Part shown: positions 50,901-61,127 of the stretch, one piece after another | How positions within the stretch are numbered: the stretch's first letter is position 1 | Layout: every line of letters begins with the position of its first letter | From: Balanoglossus misakiensis | Lineage: Eukaryota > Hemichordata | NCBI GenBank assembly: GCA_040954595.2 | Contig: CM082577.2 | Coordinates: 3,906,001-3,970,000 of the forward strand | Reading direction: 5' to 3' | Length of the DNA: 64,000 nt | Translations under genes and position numbers: made by a program | Notes under the pieces: generated by a model | Told to the model about the DNA's origin: nothing | The model's database searches: none | What the model saw: only the letters and a program-made list of their open reading frames with translations

Positions 50901-53900
50901 TCCAGGATCAAAATTTACCCTGGGTAGGGCCGTGTGGATGACTTGGGGCATTCTATTTAACAACTCCGTGCCTTCTAAAGTCCCTCGCAGCTACACTGGG
51001 AAATTCATGACCAACATGTGGGCTTGTTTTGCCTTGGTGTTCGTTGCCATGTACACCGGTAACCTAGCAGCGCACATGATTCACGAAGAAACGCATGAAA
51101 AGATTTCGGGCATAACAGATAAAAAGGTACGCCTTGTAAATGTCCATTTTTTTGCATAGTACAAAATTCAATCTTGGAAACTTCATTTGTGTAAAAGACG
51201 GGGTCATTTTTCCCTTCCGCCACACACTGACAGCGTTTAATGCAGAACAAAGCTCCCTCATACCTCGGGCGTAAATCTGGTAATTGCATACGCGGTCCCC
51301 TTTCGTCTCCTGTAGACGACGTCCCTATAGGGCAAGTCGGGGTATTTTGCACGCCTCAAATCTCTGGTTTAATCTGCGTAATGTTCAGATCTACACATCC
51401 CCATAGGTGCGTGCAGATAGCAGCCGTCTCTCAAACCTCGGTTATCGTCTAGTTAGCTGTGTTGTCACATCAAACATGAAAACGCCCGATAGTTGACCCC
51501 AGCAGAAAGAGGGGGGAAGAGAAAGAGGGGAGAGAAAGAGAGAGAGACTTAAACAACACACCTCTTGTCAATTTGACAGATTCAACATCCGCATTCGGTC
51601 GAACCGCCATTCAAATTTGGAACAGTGGCTCAGACTAGCGTTGAGAGGCTGATCATGAAGACCAACAGGGACATGTATGACTACATGAAGGACTTCGTGC
51701 AGCCCTCCTCGGAGCATGCCGCCAGAGCACTCAAAAGAGGGTATGAGCCTTTGATATTTAAGTACGATTCAAACGAATGTGTGTTCACTTTAAACGCATA
51801 CCTGTGGCACTTTTCAATGAGGGCACTCAAGAAACGGTTATCTTGTTCGATGGGACGAGATGGGATTGGATAAGATAGGGACAAGACCATATGTGAACTA
51901 AAAACGCTCACGAGGTTTGACTCACTGCTGTGTGTAAAGACAGGGACCGGTGTAGAACAGCCCGCGGTCCCTCCACACATGCAAAACAATCATCTTATAC
52001 TGGAAATGAAGCCATAAAGCTCAAAATGACATATTATTTTTGTGAAAACTGTCTGACAGGTAGCTTCGCGGAATACCAGAGACAGATTTACACGGGAAGA
52101 GAATCAAAGGTCTGTGACAATTGGTGCTATGATCACGTCATTGATTTGGTATGCACATACAGATGTGACCAGTCTCAAAGCCAGAGACAACGACGCCATC
52201 AGTCAATCCGTTATTGATTTTTGTTCAACGTCTACGTCAAGTGTAATCGCCATCCAAGATCCTGGTGTTACTTTCAGCCATTCAGGGGATGCCAAACCCA
52301 CGAGGAAACTATCAATATGAAAAGACGGCGCGGTATCTGCCGACAAAGATGTACGATAAGGGAGTCAGATACAGCAAAAATGCATTAGGGGAGGGATATG
52401 TGTCCCAGAAGATGCTGGGCGACCTATTTAGAGGTGTAACCGCGAATAGGATGGCCAATTATCACCACGTGTTAATTGTGAATTGGACTTAAAAAGTACA
52501 GCACTGTCGTTTGTCATTCGTATAGCGTGCAGGTCTGGTATTTCAGAAAAAGTGCATCGTACTCAAGTGCATTACTCAAGTTTCGACGTCCTGATGTAAA
52601 AAAATTGAGATGATTCGGACAATGCCGAGTAGAACAAGTACAATAATCTCCACAACAAAAAAATCAGAACATTTTTTCAAAAAGATATTTTCGATAGTTG
52701 GTCACGTTTTTCCACCAAGGCGTCACTGCGCACGAGACGAACAGATTTCCCCTGAAGTGTGAAATTTGGCCAAACTCGCCATTTACAGCGCTATACTGTA
52801 CTGAAAAATTAACTTCGAGAGTTGCTGTCTCGTTCTAAAGCCCAGTCGCAGAGAGAAAAACTTAACATCTCATTGGAAACAGGAGCTTAAACGGAGGGAA
52901 AACGGCTATTTTGTATTTAATTTCCGTTACTCTACTCTCGTTCTTCATTGAAAATCCTTGAAAAGGTTAAAGAGTTTATTACACCTATCAAAAAATATTT
53001 TTCATTGTTTGACTGTAAACTAAAATTGCATTCATGATTTGAATTCTGGTGTCGTTTTTTTTTTATTCTCGTCGATGAATAAATGTTATCCTAATAAATG
53101 TTCACTCCTTCAAAAAACTCTCTGTCTGAACGGTCCCGTTACGTGTGACGTCATTGGGGGCTCTCCTTCGCTTTTAGTCTACAATTCATCGCATCGAGAG
53201 GCGTACATGTCGTCTACTTGACTTTTATGGCGTCAACGGTAAACACGGTCAGTGACGAGGCATTTTGTTGGGAGAGTATAAGATTCAGACAGTAGCGATG
53301 GAGAGTTTTGGGCTCTTCGTCGCTGCTTTCAAGGAAATTCCTGTCACAGCCGTATAGATTTGAACCAGCAAGGCGTGAGGTGAGGTCTCTCCTCAACCTG
53401 TTCGGGCTGGTGGGGAATCCGTCGATGTACCGAGCGAAGAAATGCCTGCAAACGCGGGTCGAGATTCGCCAGAGTCTTCTCGAGTGGGAAATATAGATTG
53501 GTGAATAAGCATCATTTTCTGTTTGTTTGTTTTTATTTTACAATAAATATTCAGGGAGTGGTTCAGTGAAACTCAAATATTCTCGTAGCCGATCTGCCTC
53601 CCCGATACGGAGGTCTGCGCTCGTCTGATCACCGATATATACACTAAGAACCCGGTGCGCGGCACTACGCCATGCGATTGCCGACACGGTCCGTACTAAA
53701 ACATCATTGCTGACATCTCAGTTGTGAAAAAAACGTAATGGGACGACAAATTTCATACATAAATATCACAGATAAACTCCCTGTTCACAAGCGACCGGTT
53801 ACCCAAAACTGGCATAACACCGGTACAGTTCCATTCATCATTACCTTTACGGTGATGTAGTGACCTTTGGGCCGTTTTGTACGAAGCGTTCCCATTTTTC

Positions 53901-56900
53901 TCTCAGTCCTTTGCTTTTCGGAAATCTATGTACACTATGTACACTACGGATAGTGTTTTTACAGCCCCCGACGACGCATCGTTTGATAATAATGATGGAA
54001 ACGCGGGACTCTCGCTTTGGGCTAAGCTGTGCAACGATATCACTGTTTACATACTGGCAACGACTTCCCCCAATGACGTCATGTCACGTGGTCTATACGC
54101 GGCAAATACGAATTGAGATTTTTTCTGAGGGACATGAATTTCGACGATTTTATTAATGAATCATTAATTATAGAAAACCACAGCCAAAATATAATGTCTT
54201 GATTTGGATAAAATGGTTATTTTACTAAATGAATCTTTTACACTCAAATGAAATAAAAATAGGTGTAATAATTCCTTTAACGTTTAAACTTTGATGAACG
54301 TCACTTTGAGCTAAATCCAATTGGCCGTTTATAAATGCGTACTTGATTGACACAAAATAGTCGTGCTTTTGTACAATATTATAAAATACTGACCTAAGTC
54401 ATATCCATTTTGAGTTTTCAAAATAAGGCACAAATATCATTATAACTCAATAATTACTATAATTTGCACAACAAAGAATGTACATATTTCCTATTATAAG
54501 TGTCAGTATGAGTTAAGGGACGTCTGAAAGTGTCACTTTTGACAAAAATTGCCAATTAAAGGGCGTTGTTCGTTAAATCCAGAACATTAAACACCACCGC
54601 ATATGTACATGTACTTGCATGAGCTTTCAACTAATCCTATTGTCGTGGTGGGAGGGAGAGAGAGCGAATGACGTATGTTGCTTTATATTTGAAAAAATAA
54701 TCTCGCTTTTTAGCCAATGTCAAAGGATGATCTTTCAGTTAAACGTCACAGTGACCTGAATTCTAAACTTTACGAATGGAGTTACGATGATGATGAAATA
54801 GGGATCGCATAATTACCAATATCTGTACCCCCCCCCCCAATATCGTATGAACATGGGACGGTTACAATATTCATTTCACACATCAGTCATATTCTGTTAG
54901 CTTGATGAATTGTTGCGAGGCGTTTTTGTGAATAGTCTGCACAAAAAGAGTTATTATTTATTGAGATAACAGGCAGATGCTTTGCTTGCTATAGGCTTGG
55001 CAGTCTAATCAGATGGCGCGTTGCTGTGGGAGGCAAATATTTGATAGAGGGAAATTATTTTCTTTGTTCCCTCGCCTTTAGAAAAAGAGAAAGCGCTTAT
55101 CGCCTTTCAGCTGTCAATCAGAATTCAAGGGCCCAGCCAGCCCAGGGTTTCTTTTTCTAGTAACCATGGTTATCTGTGATAAAATACAAGGAACATACGA
55201 AGGCTAATCTATTGCCATATGGTTCTTTCGAAGTTGTAAAACCCCTGTTCCTGAAGTGATAGAACGGGGCATACGACAATACACAGGACTATCCACAAAG
55301 TCCCTCACCTTGTATACCGAGGCGCAAAGCTTGTCAAATTCTAAATCCCGAGTGCTCGGAGAAGTACTGTATTAAAATTTCCATTTTAATGAAATTTGAA
55401 ATGGATCTCGGTGATCCCATCAAGATCAGACTTGTTAATCTAACCTCTAAACGTGTAATGAAACAAAAAAAACCTGACCGAATACGCTAAACGCCCTCTG
55501 GAAGTAACGGCCTCGTGTATGATCTCGCGATAGACTACACTCACTGAGAGATGCAATCTCTTTCTAGCAGGCACATGTATACTAGTACATATACGAATGC
55601 AACTTTAATATGCCGTATCATAAAAAGGCATGTCTTTAGTATTTAATTCATTTCAAGATTTTCGGAAATATATTTCCTAAGTGGCCACACCCATCTAAAA
55701 TATAAGTATAGGACAAATTCTGTATTTATAAATAGAAATGTTCACGGACATTCGCTTTCTATGAGCCACGAATACTCTGTGGTCACTTCCGGTGCAAGTT
55801 CCGGTTATGGAACGCGCATTGCTGTCTGGGTAACTACAAGTATACACTCACGATTTACAAGTCCACAATATCACAAACGGAAATATAAATAGATGTCGTG
55901 TGATTCCCTTGCAGCGAGATAGACGCGTTTGTCTACGATTCAGCCGTACTCGAAAACATGCAGGACAAGGATCCGACGTGCAATCTGATCATGGTGGGCA
56001 AAGTGTACGGTACAACGGGGTTTGCTGTCGCCTTCACGAAGGGATCGCCGTGGAAAGCAGAATTCGACAGACAACTTTTAATATACGATGACCTGGGTAA
56101 GAGGGGAGTACTTCATATCAGAGACCATGTCATTACTTTTAGTTCGCCAAACTTTCTCATTGATTAACAACTCGATATGTTCAAGTTCGGCTTGTACTAG
56201 TAGACCGACCCCATTACAAAAACTGACCCGTGTGTTTTATTTCGTTTGTAGGTGTCCTCGACAAACTGCGCCACAAGTGGATAGAGGGCGTGTGTAACAA
56301 TAAAAACAACCGCAAAGAGAGCAGCCGATTGAACGTGGAGAACTTTGCCGGGGCTTTTTATCTGCTGATCGCCACCGTGGCCATCAGCTGCCTCATCTTT
56401 ACGTGTGAATGTCTTTGCAACCGACGTCTTCCAAGGTGTTTTACCAAGAGAACCAGGAAAATGGGATTTCTGACGTTGATCAGTGAGGTGGGTCGTGCGG
56501 ACAACATCCGAAGCTGGATGTTGGTGGAAACCTAATTTCTCCAACTGTGACATTCGACCTTCTATTTAGACCCTAACCAATGTATTCGCAAAATGCTGTC
56601 AACCTTTACAAGATAACGCTCTTTTTTCACTAGTTTTTTTAAGGGGGTGTTTGGTAGCTTTTAATAGGGGGGTTGACAAAGGCCTAATTCGCACCATTTA
56701 TAGTCTATGCATATCAAATTCTTAATAGACACGTACCTCATCATCTTCTTTCTTTCTTTCTTTCTTTCTTTCATTCTTTCTTTCTTTCTTTCTTTCGTGC
56801 ATTATTTTCTGCTGTACTTGCGCCACAATGCTGTCTCCTAGAACAAACCATATGACACGTTTTGGATTACTTTGTTGTTGTCTGTTTTTTCATTATTAAA

Positions 56901-57759
56901 CTCACGCATCTTTTCTCATGTTATCAACAACAGCAAACTACAAGCCTGCTGGGAATGCACAGTAAAGAAGAAAGGCGACAGATACAGTTGCGGAGATGTA
57001 AAAACAAAAGCTGCTCAGATATGAGAGAGAAACTGCAAGACACTGAAAAAATGATACGAGATATGGAAAACCATCTGCGGCAGAGGTAGGCCTGCCAAAC
57101 AGTTTGATTTGGGGCGTGTCAGGTGCCGACCGACCATGGCCAGTGACGAAAGACGGTCTCATGAGAAAAAATGGTCGATAAAATTGATGAATAATTTTCT
57201 CTTGTATACAACTCATGGCAGTGTGCAAGCGTAGATCCTCGAAGGTTTGCGGTGCAAAGAAGTGGCACAACGATATAAAAGATATATGTATGTCGAACAC
57301 GTGTGCACACCATGGCGAACGTTGGTCCCGTTTGGCATTGCGTTTGACCTACATTACAACAGGCTTTGAGATGCATACTTTGGATGACGGCGTTGCATCA
57401 AGCAACGCTGTCATCTAGCTCGAAAATTGTCACAGTACTTTGTTACAAACTGACATGTATACTTGATTCTTCTAAACTGCCAAATTTATATCGTTGTTTT
57501 TTCATACTGTCCGTATGAACTCGTCACCAGTTTAAACTGCCATGTTAAATTTAAAAAGTTTGCCGATTGGAATGAGTCACTCTTACCCATTTCTCTTCGC
57601 AGGAAAAACAACGGAGTCATAAAAAGCTTTCAAAGAAAATCTTACCAGGATGAAATGGACTCCAACTCTTCCTTGGCGAGGAATTTGCTGCTGCACACGG
57701 ACGAAACGGACTGCAATGAACACGAGCCCGACTTTCAGTTCCAGGAATCGTCAGTGTAG
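13202..57759 (+). CDS. NMDA receptor-like ionotropic glutamate receptor subunit, gene B (complete, 11 exons)
   Basis: Ligand-gated channel subunit, tandem paralogue of gene A, 1004 residues. Exons: 13202-13735, 42902-43621, 43944-44152, 49528-49835, 50557-50691, 50906-51126, 51580-51740, 55915-56096, 56252-56487, 56934-57085, 57603-57759. The joined frame is open throughout. Domains: signal peptide (about 1-20), amino-terminal domain (to about 425), S1 (about 445-590), M1 (591-636), M2 and M3 (636-709), S2 (710-845), M4 (about 858-878), coiled-coil tail (903-953), C-terminal ESSV. I chose the Met at 13202 because a hydrophobic signal sequence follows it directly. The total length is close to the shorter vertebrate NMDA subunits (GluN1/GluN3). 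Intron phases all equal those of gene A. Pore Asn-Asn and disulphide cysteines are kept; the ligand-site Thr is Lys and the M3 gate is altered. The first intron is 29.2 kb. Other introns over 300 bp (43622-43943, 49836-50556, 51127-51579, 56488-56933, 57086-57602) hold nothing else recognisable beyond the repeats listed. Confidence 0.93.
17894..17940. repeat. Trinucleotide microsatellite (GTC/GTT)n
   Basis: About 15 trinucleotides, gtc at the left grading to gtt at the right. Confidence 0.95.
20084..20150 (-). repeat. Dispersed repeat, copy 1 (inverted relative to 39058-39127)
   Basis: Its reverse complement contains tttttgctacctaggt and aatttcaagatgg in the same order and spacing as 39058-39127, roughly 80% identical by eye over about 67 bp. 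No coding content. Confidence 0.65.
26200..27294. mobile_element. Non-autonomous TIR DNA transposon, PIF/Harbinger-like
   Basis: 1095 bp with near-perfect terminal inverted repeats of about 45 bp: GGGAGCATTCGTTTTTTACA, then a G-rich run and ccggtggaa on the left; the complement on the right. The element is flanked by TAA on both sides (26197-26199 and 27295-27297), the 3-bp TWA target-site duplication typical of PIF/Harbinger. There is no transposase frame, so it would need to be moved in trans. Subterminal regions carry repeated runs of seven or more G on the + strand. The closely matching termini suggest a fairly recent insertion. Confidence 0.8.
26385..26896. repeat. Internal 229-bp tandem duplication in the TIR element
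   Basis: Copies run with tattttacaaaatttt at 26408, 26610 and 26839. The second period is 229 bp; the first copy lacks about 27 bp of a small palindrome (gtgggaggggg with its complement). Two copies plus a partial third. Confidence 0.8.
28076..28137 (+). repeat. 31-bp tandem repeat, two copies
   Basis: Units 28076-28106 and 28107-28137, beginning gtttactttgccgaacgaga, differ at one base. Confidence 0.9.
31142..31177. repeat. Near-perfect palindrome centred on ccatgg
   Basis: Core cagttaccatggtaactg is an 18-bp perfect palindrome, extended on both sides by aatttagc and gctaaatt with two mismatched positions between. Confidence 0.85.
32755..32808. repeat. Tetranucleotide microsatellite (ATTC)n
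   Basis: About 13 uninterrupted attc units. Confidence 0.97.
39058..39127 (+). repeat. Dispersed repeat, copy 2
   Basis: Contains cttttgctacctaggt, a gtcgac site and aatttcaagatggc; matches the reverse complement of 20084-20150 some 19 kb away in the same intron. Confidence 0.65.
41013..41083. repeat. Compound microsatellite (CTGT/CTGC)n
   Basis: Tetranucleotide repeats grading from ctgt to cctg and back to ctgt. Confidence 0.93.
42902..43621 (+). CDS. Gene B exon 2: second half of the ATD
   Basis: 720 nt, 240 codons, phase 0 both ends; acceptor tttcttgcag at 42892-42901, donor gtaaat. Encodes ILDFLSYHEWYRFNVV, paired with FLEHFGWRYATLII in gene A, and GYVWIATE paired with GFVWITAG. The exon is separated from exon 1 by 29.2 kb, but phase, length and homology to gene A's 231-codon exon make the join secure. 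Confidence 0.9.
43944..44152 (+). CDS. Gene B exon 3: ATD-S1 linker and start of S1
   Basis: 209 nt, phase 2 out. Encodes VGMWRNGSI and VRIVALVEVPFVAV, matching gene A's VGTWQNNEI and LRIVTVEEMPF, then CHAGVEC, the S1 disulphide loop. The only donor keeping the frame into exon 4 is gttggt at 44153, a weak site. The stronger-looking gtaaat four bases on (44157) would create an in-frame stop at the junction. Confidence 0.88.
46867..46927 (-). mobile_element. Truncated copy of the foldback MITE
   Basis: Reverse complement of 2721-2781: shares gtggcctctctcgatat, gcgaaaa and agtgttttacagtagt with a few substitutions. It interrupts a module of the composite repeat. Confidence 0.7.
47206..47339. 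repeat. Hairpin with 38-bp arms around a hammerhead-like core
   Basis: Arms 47206-47243 and 47302-47339 are complementary with one mismatch. The 58-nt loop contains ctgaagaag, a gggac/gttccc hairpin and cgaaagc. This resembles the CUGANGA, stem II, GAAA core of hammerhead ribozymes, with one extra A after the first box. A second copy (47678-47765) reads ctgatgaag in the core but keeps only the right arm. I do not see a clean NUH cleavage site. Confidence 0.6.
49528..49835 (+). CDS. Gene B exon 4: main S1 segment
   Basis: 308 nt, 12 nt longer than gene A's exon. Encodes MCCSGYCIELLKML (GluN2-like 'CC.GFCIDIL'), NGSWNGIIRDLIEGKADA, then AAVKMSSDRYKVVDFSVPF. The ligand alpha-carboxyl Arg is present; the GluN2A Thr513 equivalent is Lys (codon 49721-49723) and the Ser511 equivalent is Ala. 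The exon is visibly GC-richer than its flanks. Confidence 0.95.
50557..50691 (+). CDS. Gene B exon 5: M1 helix
   Basis: 135 nt, phase 1 both ends; acceptor tctttcag, donor gtaaga. Encodes APFDIAIWVIVLVVTLNVAA and on through VSVFFFEFCSPYGHNRK. The 'SP.G.NR' exit matches GluN2 M1. Confidence 0.93.
50906..51126 (+). CDS. Gene B exon 6: M2 pore loop and M3 helix
   Basis: 221 nt as in gene A. Encodes WMTWGILFNNSVP, nearly identical to the GluN2 pore loop and with Asn-Asn at 50959-50964, and M3 ending MYTGNLAAHMIHEE (gate motif 51049-51075). Relative to SYTANLAAF, the changes are S to M, the first A to G and F to H; the lurcher-position Ala is kept. TGKFMTNMWA resembles the GluN3 M2-M3 linker. Confidence 0.95.
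51580..51740 (+). CDS. Gene B exon 7: first part of S2
   Basis: 161 nt as in gene A. Encodes FKFGTVAQTSVERLIM. The two ligand-contact positions read Ser-Val (codons 51637-51642), as in the glycine-binding GluN1 (Ser688-Val689) and unlike the Asn-Thr of gene A. Donor gtatga at 51741. Confidence 0.93.
51741..55914 (+). other. Seventh intron of gene B
   Basis: 4.2 kb, GT-AG, phase 2. AT-rich for much of its length. No exon, recognisable repeat family or nested gene is supported; the longest open frames are about 100 codons and unrecognised. Confidence 0.7.
55915..56096 (+). CDS. Gene B exon 8: core of S2
   Basis: 182 nt as in gene A. Encodes IDAFVYDSAVLENM with the Tyr-Asp pair (Asp binds the ligand amino group), TCNLIMVG with the first S2 disulphide Cys, TTGFAVAF and KGSPWK. 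The last is as in GluN2A. A 4.2-kb intron precedes it. Donor gtaaga at 56097. Confidence 0.94.
56252..56487 (+). CDS. Gene B exon 9: end of S2 and M4 helix
   Basis: 236 nt, phase 0 out. Encodes LDKLRHKWIEGVC, where the second disulphide Cys ends S2 as in GluN2 'LWLTGIC', then NVENFAGAFYLLIATVAISC and on through LIFTCECLC (M4). A basic juxtamembrane stretch follows, ending FLTLISE. Confidence 0.93.
56746..56796. repeat. Tetranucleotide microsatellite (TTTC)n
   Basis: About 12 units with one interruption (attc), in the intron before gene B's coiled-coil exon. Confidence 0.96.
56934..57085 (+). CDS. Gene B exon 10: cytoplasmic coiled coil
   Basis: 152 nt, phases as gene A exon i. Basic then heptad-patterned: SDMREKLQDTEKMIRDMENH, a probable coiled coil. 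GluN3 subunits also carry a predicted C-terminal helix of this kind, but homology is not demonstrated. Confidence 0.85.
57383..57415. repeat. Short hairpin in last intron of gene B
   Basis: Arms 57383-57396 and 57402-57415 (gatgacggcgttgc and its complement, one mismatch) around a 5-nt loop. Confidence 0.7.
57603..57759 (+). CDS. Gene B exon 11: C-terminus with PDZ ligand ESSV
   Basis: Split Arg codon, 51 codons, TAG at 57757-57759. Acidic tail ending QFQESSV, very close to the ESDV/ESEV end of vertebrate GluN2 subunits that binds PSD-95-family PDZ domains. Acceptor ttcgcag at 57596-57602. Confidence 0.88.
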
Positions 57760-59748
57760 CGGTCCGTCTTTTGGGGCGTGGCGTTTCAGTCCAGAAATGT
57801 GACGGGAATGACTCAAATGGGTTGCGGCTCGCTCCTGTGCCCGAATGGGAACGTTCCCACGTTCTCTACCGTCAGAAGTGTGTAACGCGTTTACGGGTAG
57901 GGACACGTCAGACCAGTGGCGACAACTTCGTGCCTCAGCTAAGGGCTCAGCACCGAACGTGATCCCGCCCCGGATTGGTATCCGTCGTGACACTGGCCCA
58001 CCACCTGTTCGTTGGTTGGTGACCGCTCCGATGAACCAATGAAAAACACTCTTAGTTAAACGGGTCTGTGTACGAGTCGTTGATTTTGATTGGTTAGACG
58101 TTCACCAGGTGGATTTTGTAGCCTAGAGGTCATTTGACGAGACTTGCCGAGGGAATTTATGAACGTTTTCCATCAACTGACAAGTCCATGAGCGAGACCA
58201 CGAGAGGGCGCTCTATTGTATGTCTCAACATACCAGTATGCAATGGTTAGCACTCCAGTATTTGATGACAATTTATTATCGATAGACATTAAGTAAAGAT
58301 TCCCCACCCAATACCAGACTCCAAGTTGCTGGATTTAATAAGTTTAAACCACACAAATTATATACCAACATGACAGTATTATATACTGAAACCACTGCAA
58401 AAGGACACCCCTCTATAAATAGACACACCAATCAATTTTATACTTGTTCCAAACAGCAAACTCCAGTGGAAATTACCAGTGTGACAATTTGGTCAATCTT
58501 TCGCACAAAGTTACAATTGTTTGCAGCCCGACCCATGTATACATACAATTAGTATCTGGGGTGCATGCGTTGATTGCAATGCATAATAACAAAATCAAAA
58601 TCATTTCTAGTCAAAAGATAGAATTCTTCTCAGTAAACAAACCAGCCCCCCCCCAAAAAAAAAAGTCATTGGTGCCCTTGGCAACCAATGGTATATTGAA
58701 ACCTTCTAGAACCCTTAGAAATAATTACAAGTATTCGGAACAGCTATGGGTAATGTAAAAGATCTCTAACTAACTAACTAAATAAAATACTACTATTAGA
58801 AAATAAACAACCGGATAGGTTTTGCCTTGGTCGGCATTTGAATATTTATATGACACACATGGCCAAAACCCTGGGCCTTTAACTTACTGAAAGGCAAGAA
58901 TAAATTAAACAATAACTCTGAAACATCATACAAGTGTAAGATTAAAACTAACTCTTCTTGTGTGAATGAGACTAATTTTAGAAATATGCAATACTAATAA
59001 ATTTGGAAATTTACTGTTTCTCCGATAAGTTTTGGATAACTAAGGCACTTAATGTGTATTTGAGTTTTTGATTCCAAATTATATTTGAGAATTCAATTTC
59101 TCACAAGAAAGATATAAAAAGAAAAAAACAACTGGTATGTCAAATTTTCAATTGTGGAAATTTGACAGGTTTGCTGTTACATTTGATTAACCCCCCCCCC
59201 CCCCCACCCATACACACACACATGGTCAAGGTCATTTTGTCACTTTCACCAACACTTGTGACCTTACCAGATCTCATCAGTCAACAGAGTATGTGTATAG
59301 TCAAGGCCAACAAATTAACTCAGGTTTTCCCCCATGTATCTAGCGTGAGAATGGTCGGCCAAGTATTATCACACTGGAAATATAAAACATCGTGAATCAC
59401 GATCAAATGAACTGACCAGCTCAGAAATTTAGTTTTCAACTTCTTGAGTAGACCTATGTTTTGTTTTTATGACATTTGCAATAAAATGCAAAATAATTAC
59501 TTTTAAGGTGAGCATTGTGCAGATTGCTTTTTCATTTTAGCGAAATATCAAAGTGTTCCAACCCCCTTCATGGCCACATGCCAAATGATCCTATTGTTTT
59601 TAAAGTCCATTTGTGCCCATACACACACTCAGTGTTTGGTATTCACGCCAGTGTGTTGCGCCCTCTTGAGTTCAAAATGTGCACATTTGACAAGCACTGC
59701 ATGGCAGACACAGACAAGTCACTCAGAACTTCAGGTGGCATGATTAAT
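57760..59748. other. Intergenic region between convergent gene B and HAUS2
   Basis: Holds the 3' ends of two convergent genes. Has a poly-C run followed by a CA-rich stretch (about 59191-59222). No coding exon is supported; a 142-codon + strand frame at 59515-59943 overlaps the HAUS2 last exon on the other strand and is a shadow. Confidence 0.65.
58781..58904 (+). terminator. Candidate polyadenylation signals for gene B
   Basis: Three AATAAA hexamers at 58781, 58802 and 58899, about 1 kb after the gene B stop codon, in AT-rich sequence. No closer canonical signal is seen. Confidence 0.35.
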
Positions 59749-61127
59749 TCACTCCAGCTGAAGTCGACTGCGGTGGAGGTCGCCAACCACATCTCTCATC
59801 TGAAGCATGGTCTGACAGCTGATCTGCAACTGGGCCAGAGTGGTCGTGATCTCGTTCAGAACTTTGTCCTGGGAGGGTGTCAAAGAAAAGATGAAAGGTA
59901 TCACTCACTCTCAGAGTCCATTACCATCATTGCACACATTTAATTGTGACTTGAGGTTTCACAATAAGGGTGACAAACAGGGTCTGGTTTGGGAGTTTAC
60001 TCACCAGTTCTCCGTCTGACAGATCCAAGTTAGCTATCCAGTCAATATTATCCAGGTTACCATTGAGCTGTGCCAGACACTTGGCCAGCATGGGGAAGAG
60101 CCCCGCTACAAACTTGTGATGCGTGGCTTCGATCTTCAAGCCTTCTCCGACCGTCGGCTGCTGCAGTCGGTTGATGATGATGTCCTTGTGCTTGATCACC
60201 GACTGCAGGTGTTTGCTCAGTTCGTTCAGTTTGCCAATTCTTCTCTCTGCAAGTGGACAAAAAAGCCTAATACTGTTGTTTTGTGTATCTAGTGCAGTCA
60301 GTCGATAAATGCATGCAGTCAGCATTGTTAAATTGGCAACTGTAAAAAAAATGTGATGACCGTCAGATTACTGATTCATTAGAACTTACCGAGATGATCC
60401 AGGTGGGTTATGTCCTTAGTCGCTTTGTCCATGATGATTTGATTGACTTCCAAGTCAACCTGTAAAATCAATGACAAGATTAGAAGTCAGTTGACAATAT
60501 GTAGTATAACACATGGTTTACCCCCAGTGCCCAGCCTCTGCAGGTCAACCAACCACACTCGCACACAATGTACATGAATGTCAAGTCACACATCCCCTAC
60601 CTTGTACAGTTGCTTCCTCTTTCCTTCAATGCCTTTCAGAACTTGTATCAAATGAAGAGATGGTGAATGCTCTTTAACTTCCATTGCCACAGCTGCGATT
60701 TCATTGTCTCTTCTCTGAAAGTTAAAGTTGGAAAAACAATCACCATCCGGTTGAACGTGTTGACACACGATGGAGCTTGCTTGTCGGTCGTTGTAGTGGC
60801 GTATGTTGAGTGAATGACTTGCAAAATCATTGCACGCCATTGTTTGTGTTATCAAAATTATGGTAAAACTAACAGTCTGATCTTCAAGCTTGCCTACTTT
60901 CCAGTATCCGACTGGCGACAGAGACGAAATCCCGGATATTGAAATATCATGTCAACAATAACAAAACGAAGGTAAGTTCATTCAAGGTCGAACGCTCACG
61001 AAACCATAAAACTTACCCGTCGTAGGTGCCCAGTCCTTTCGGCCAGTGTCAAAACATTTCCAAGTGCCCCTAATGACTTCTCCTCTGAAATCCAGGGGTT
61101 TGGTGCTCCTAGGAATCTTTCAGTCAT
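59749..61127 (-). CDS. HAUS2: HAUS augmin-like complex subunit 2
   Basis: Subunit of augmin, the eight-protein complex that recruits gamma-tubulin ring complex to existing microtubules for branching nucleation in the spindle. HAUS2 belongs to the microtubule-binding half with HAUS6, 7 and 8. Exons in transcript order: 61127-61017, 60714-60601, 60459-60390, 60246-60005, 59868-59749; 218 residues, close to the human length of 235. All introns are GT-AG on the minus strand and the frame is open to the TGA. Recognition rests on NPW near the N-terminus and on the helical block LNELSKHLQSVIKHKDIIIN, RLQQP, then IEATHHKFV, matching human 'HLEAVLKEKRSLRQRLLKP' and 'IEAVYHRYM' in order and spacing. 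Mostly alpha-helical, no signal or membrane segment. Start chosen at the first Met, which gives the NPW motif at the expected position. Confidence 0.88.

Noticed and set aside
59515-59943. 142-codon plus-strand open frame near HAUS2
   Set aside because: Antisense to the confirmed last exon of HAUS2; the minus-strand reading has correct splice sites and homology.
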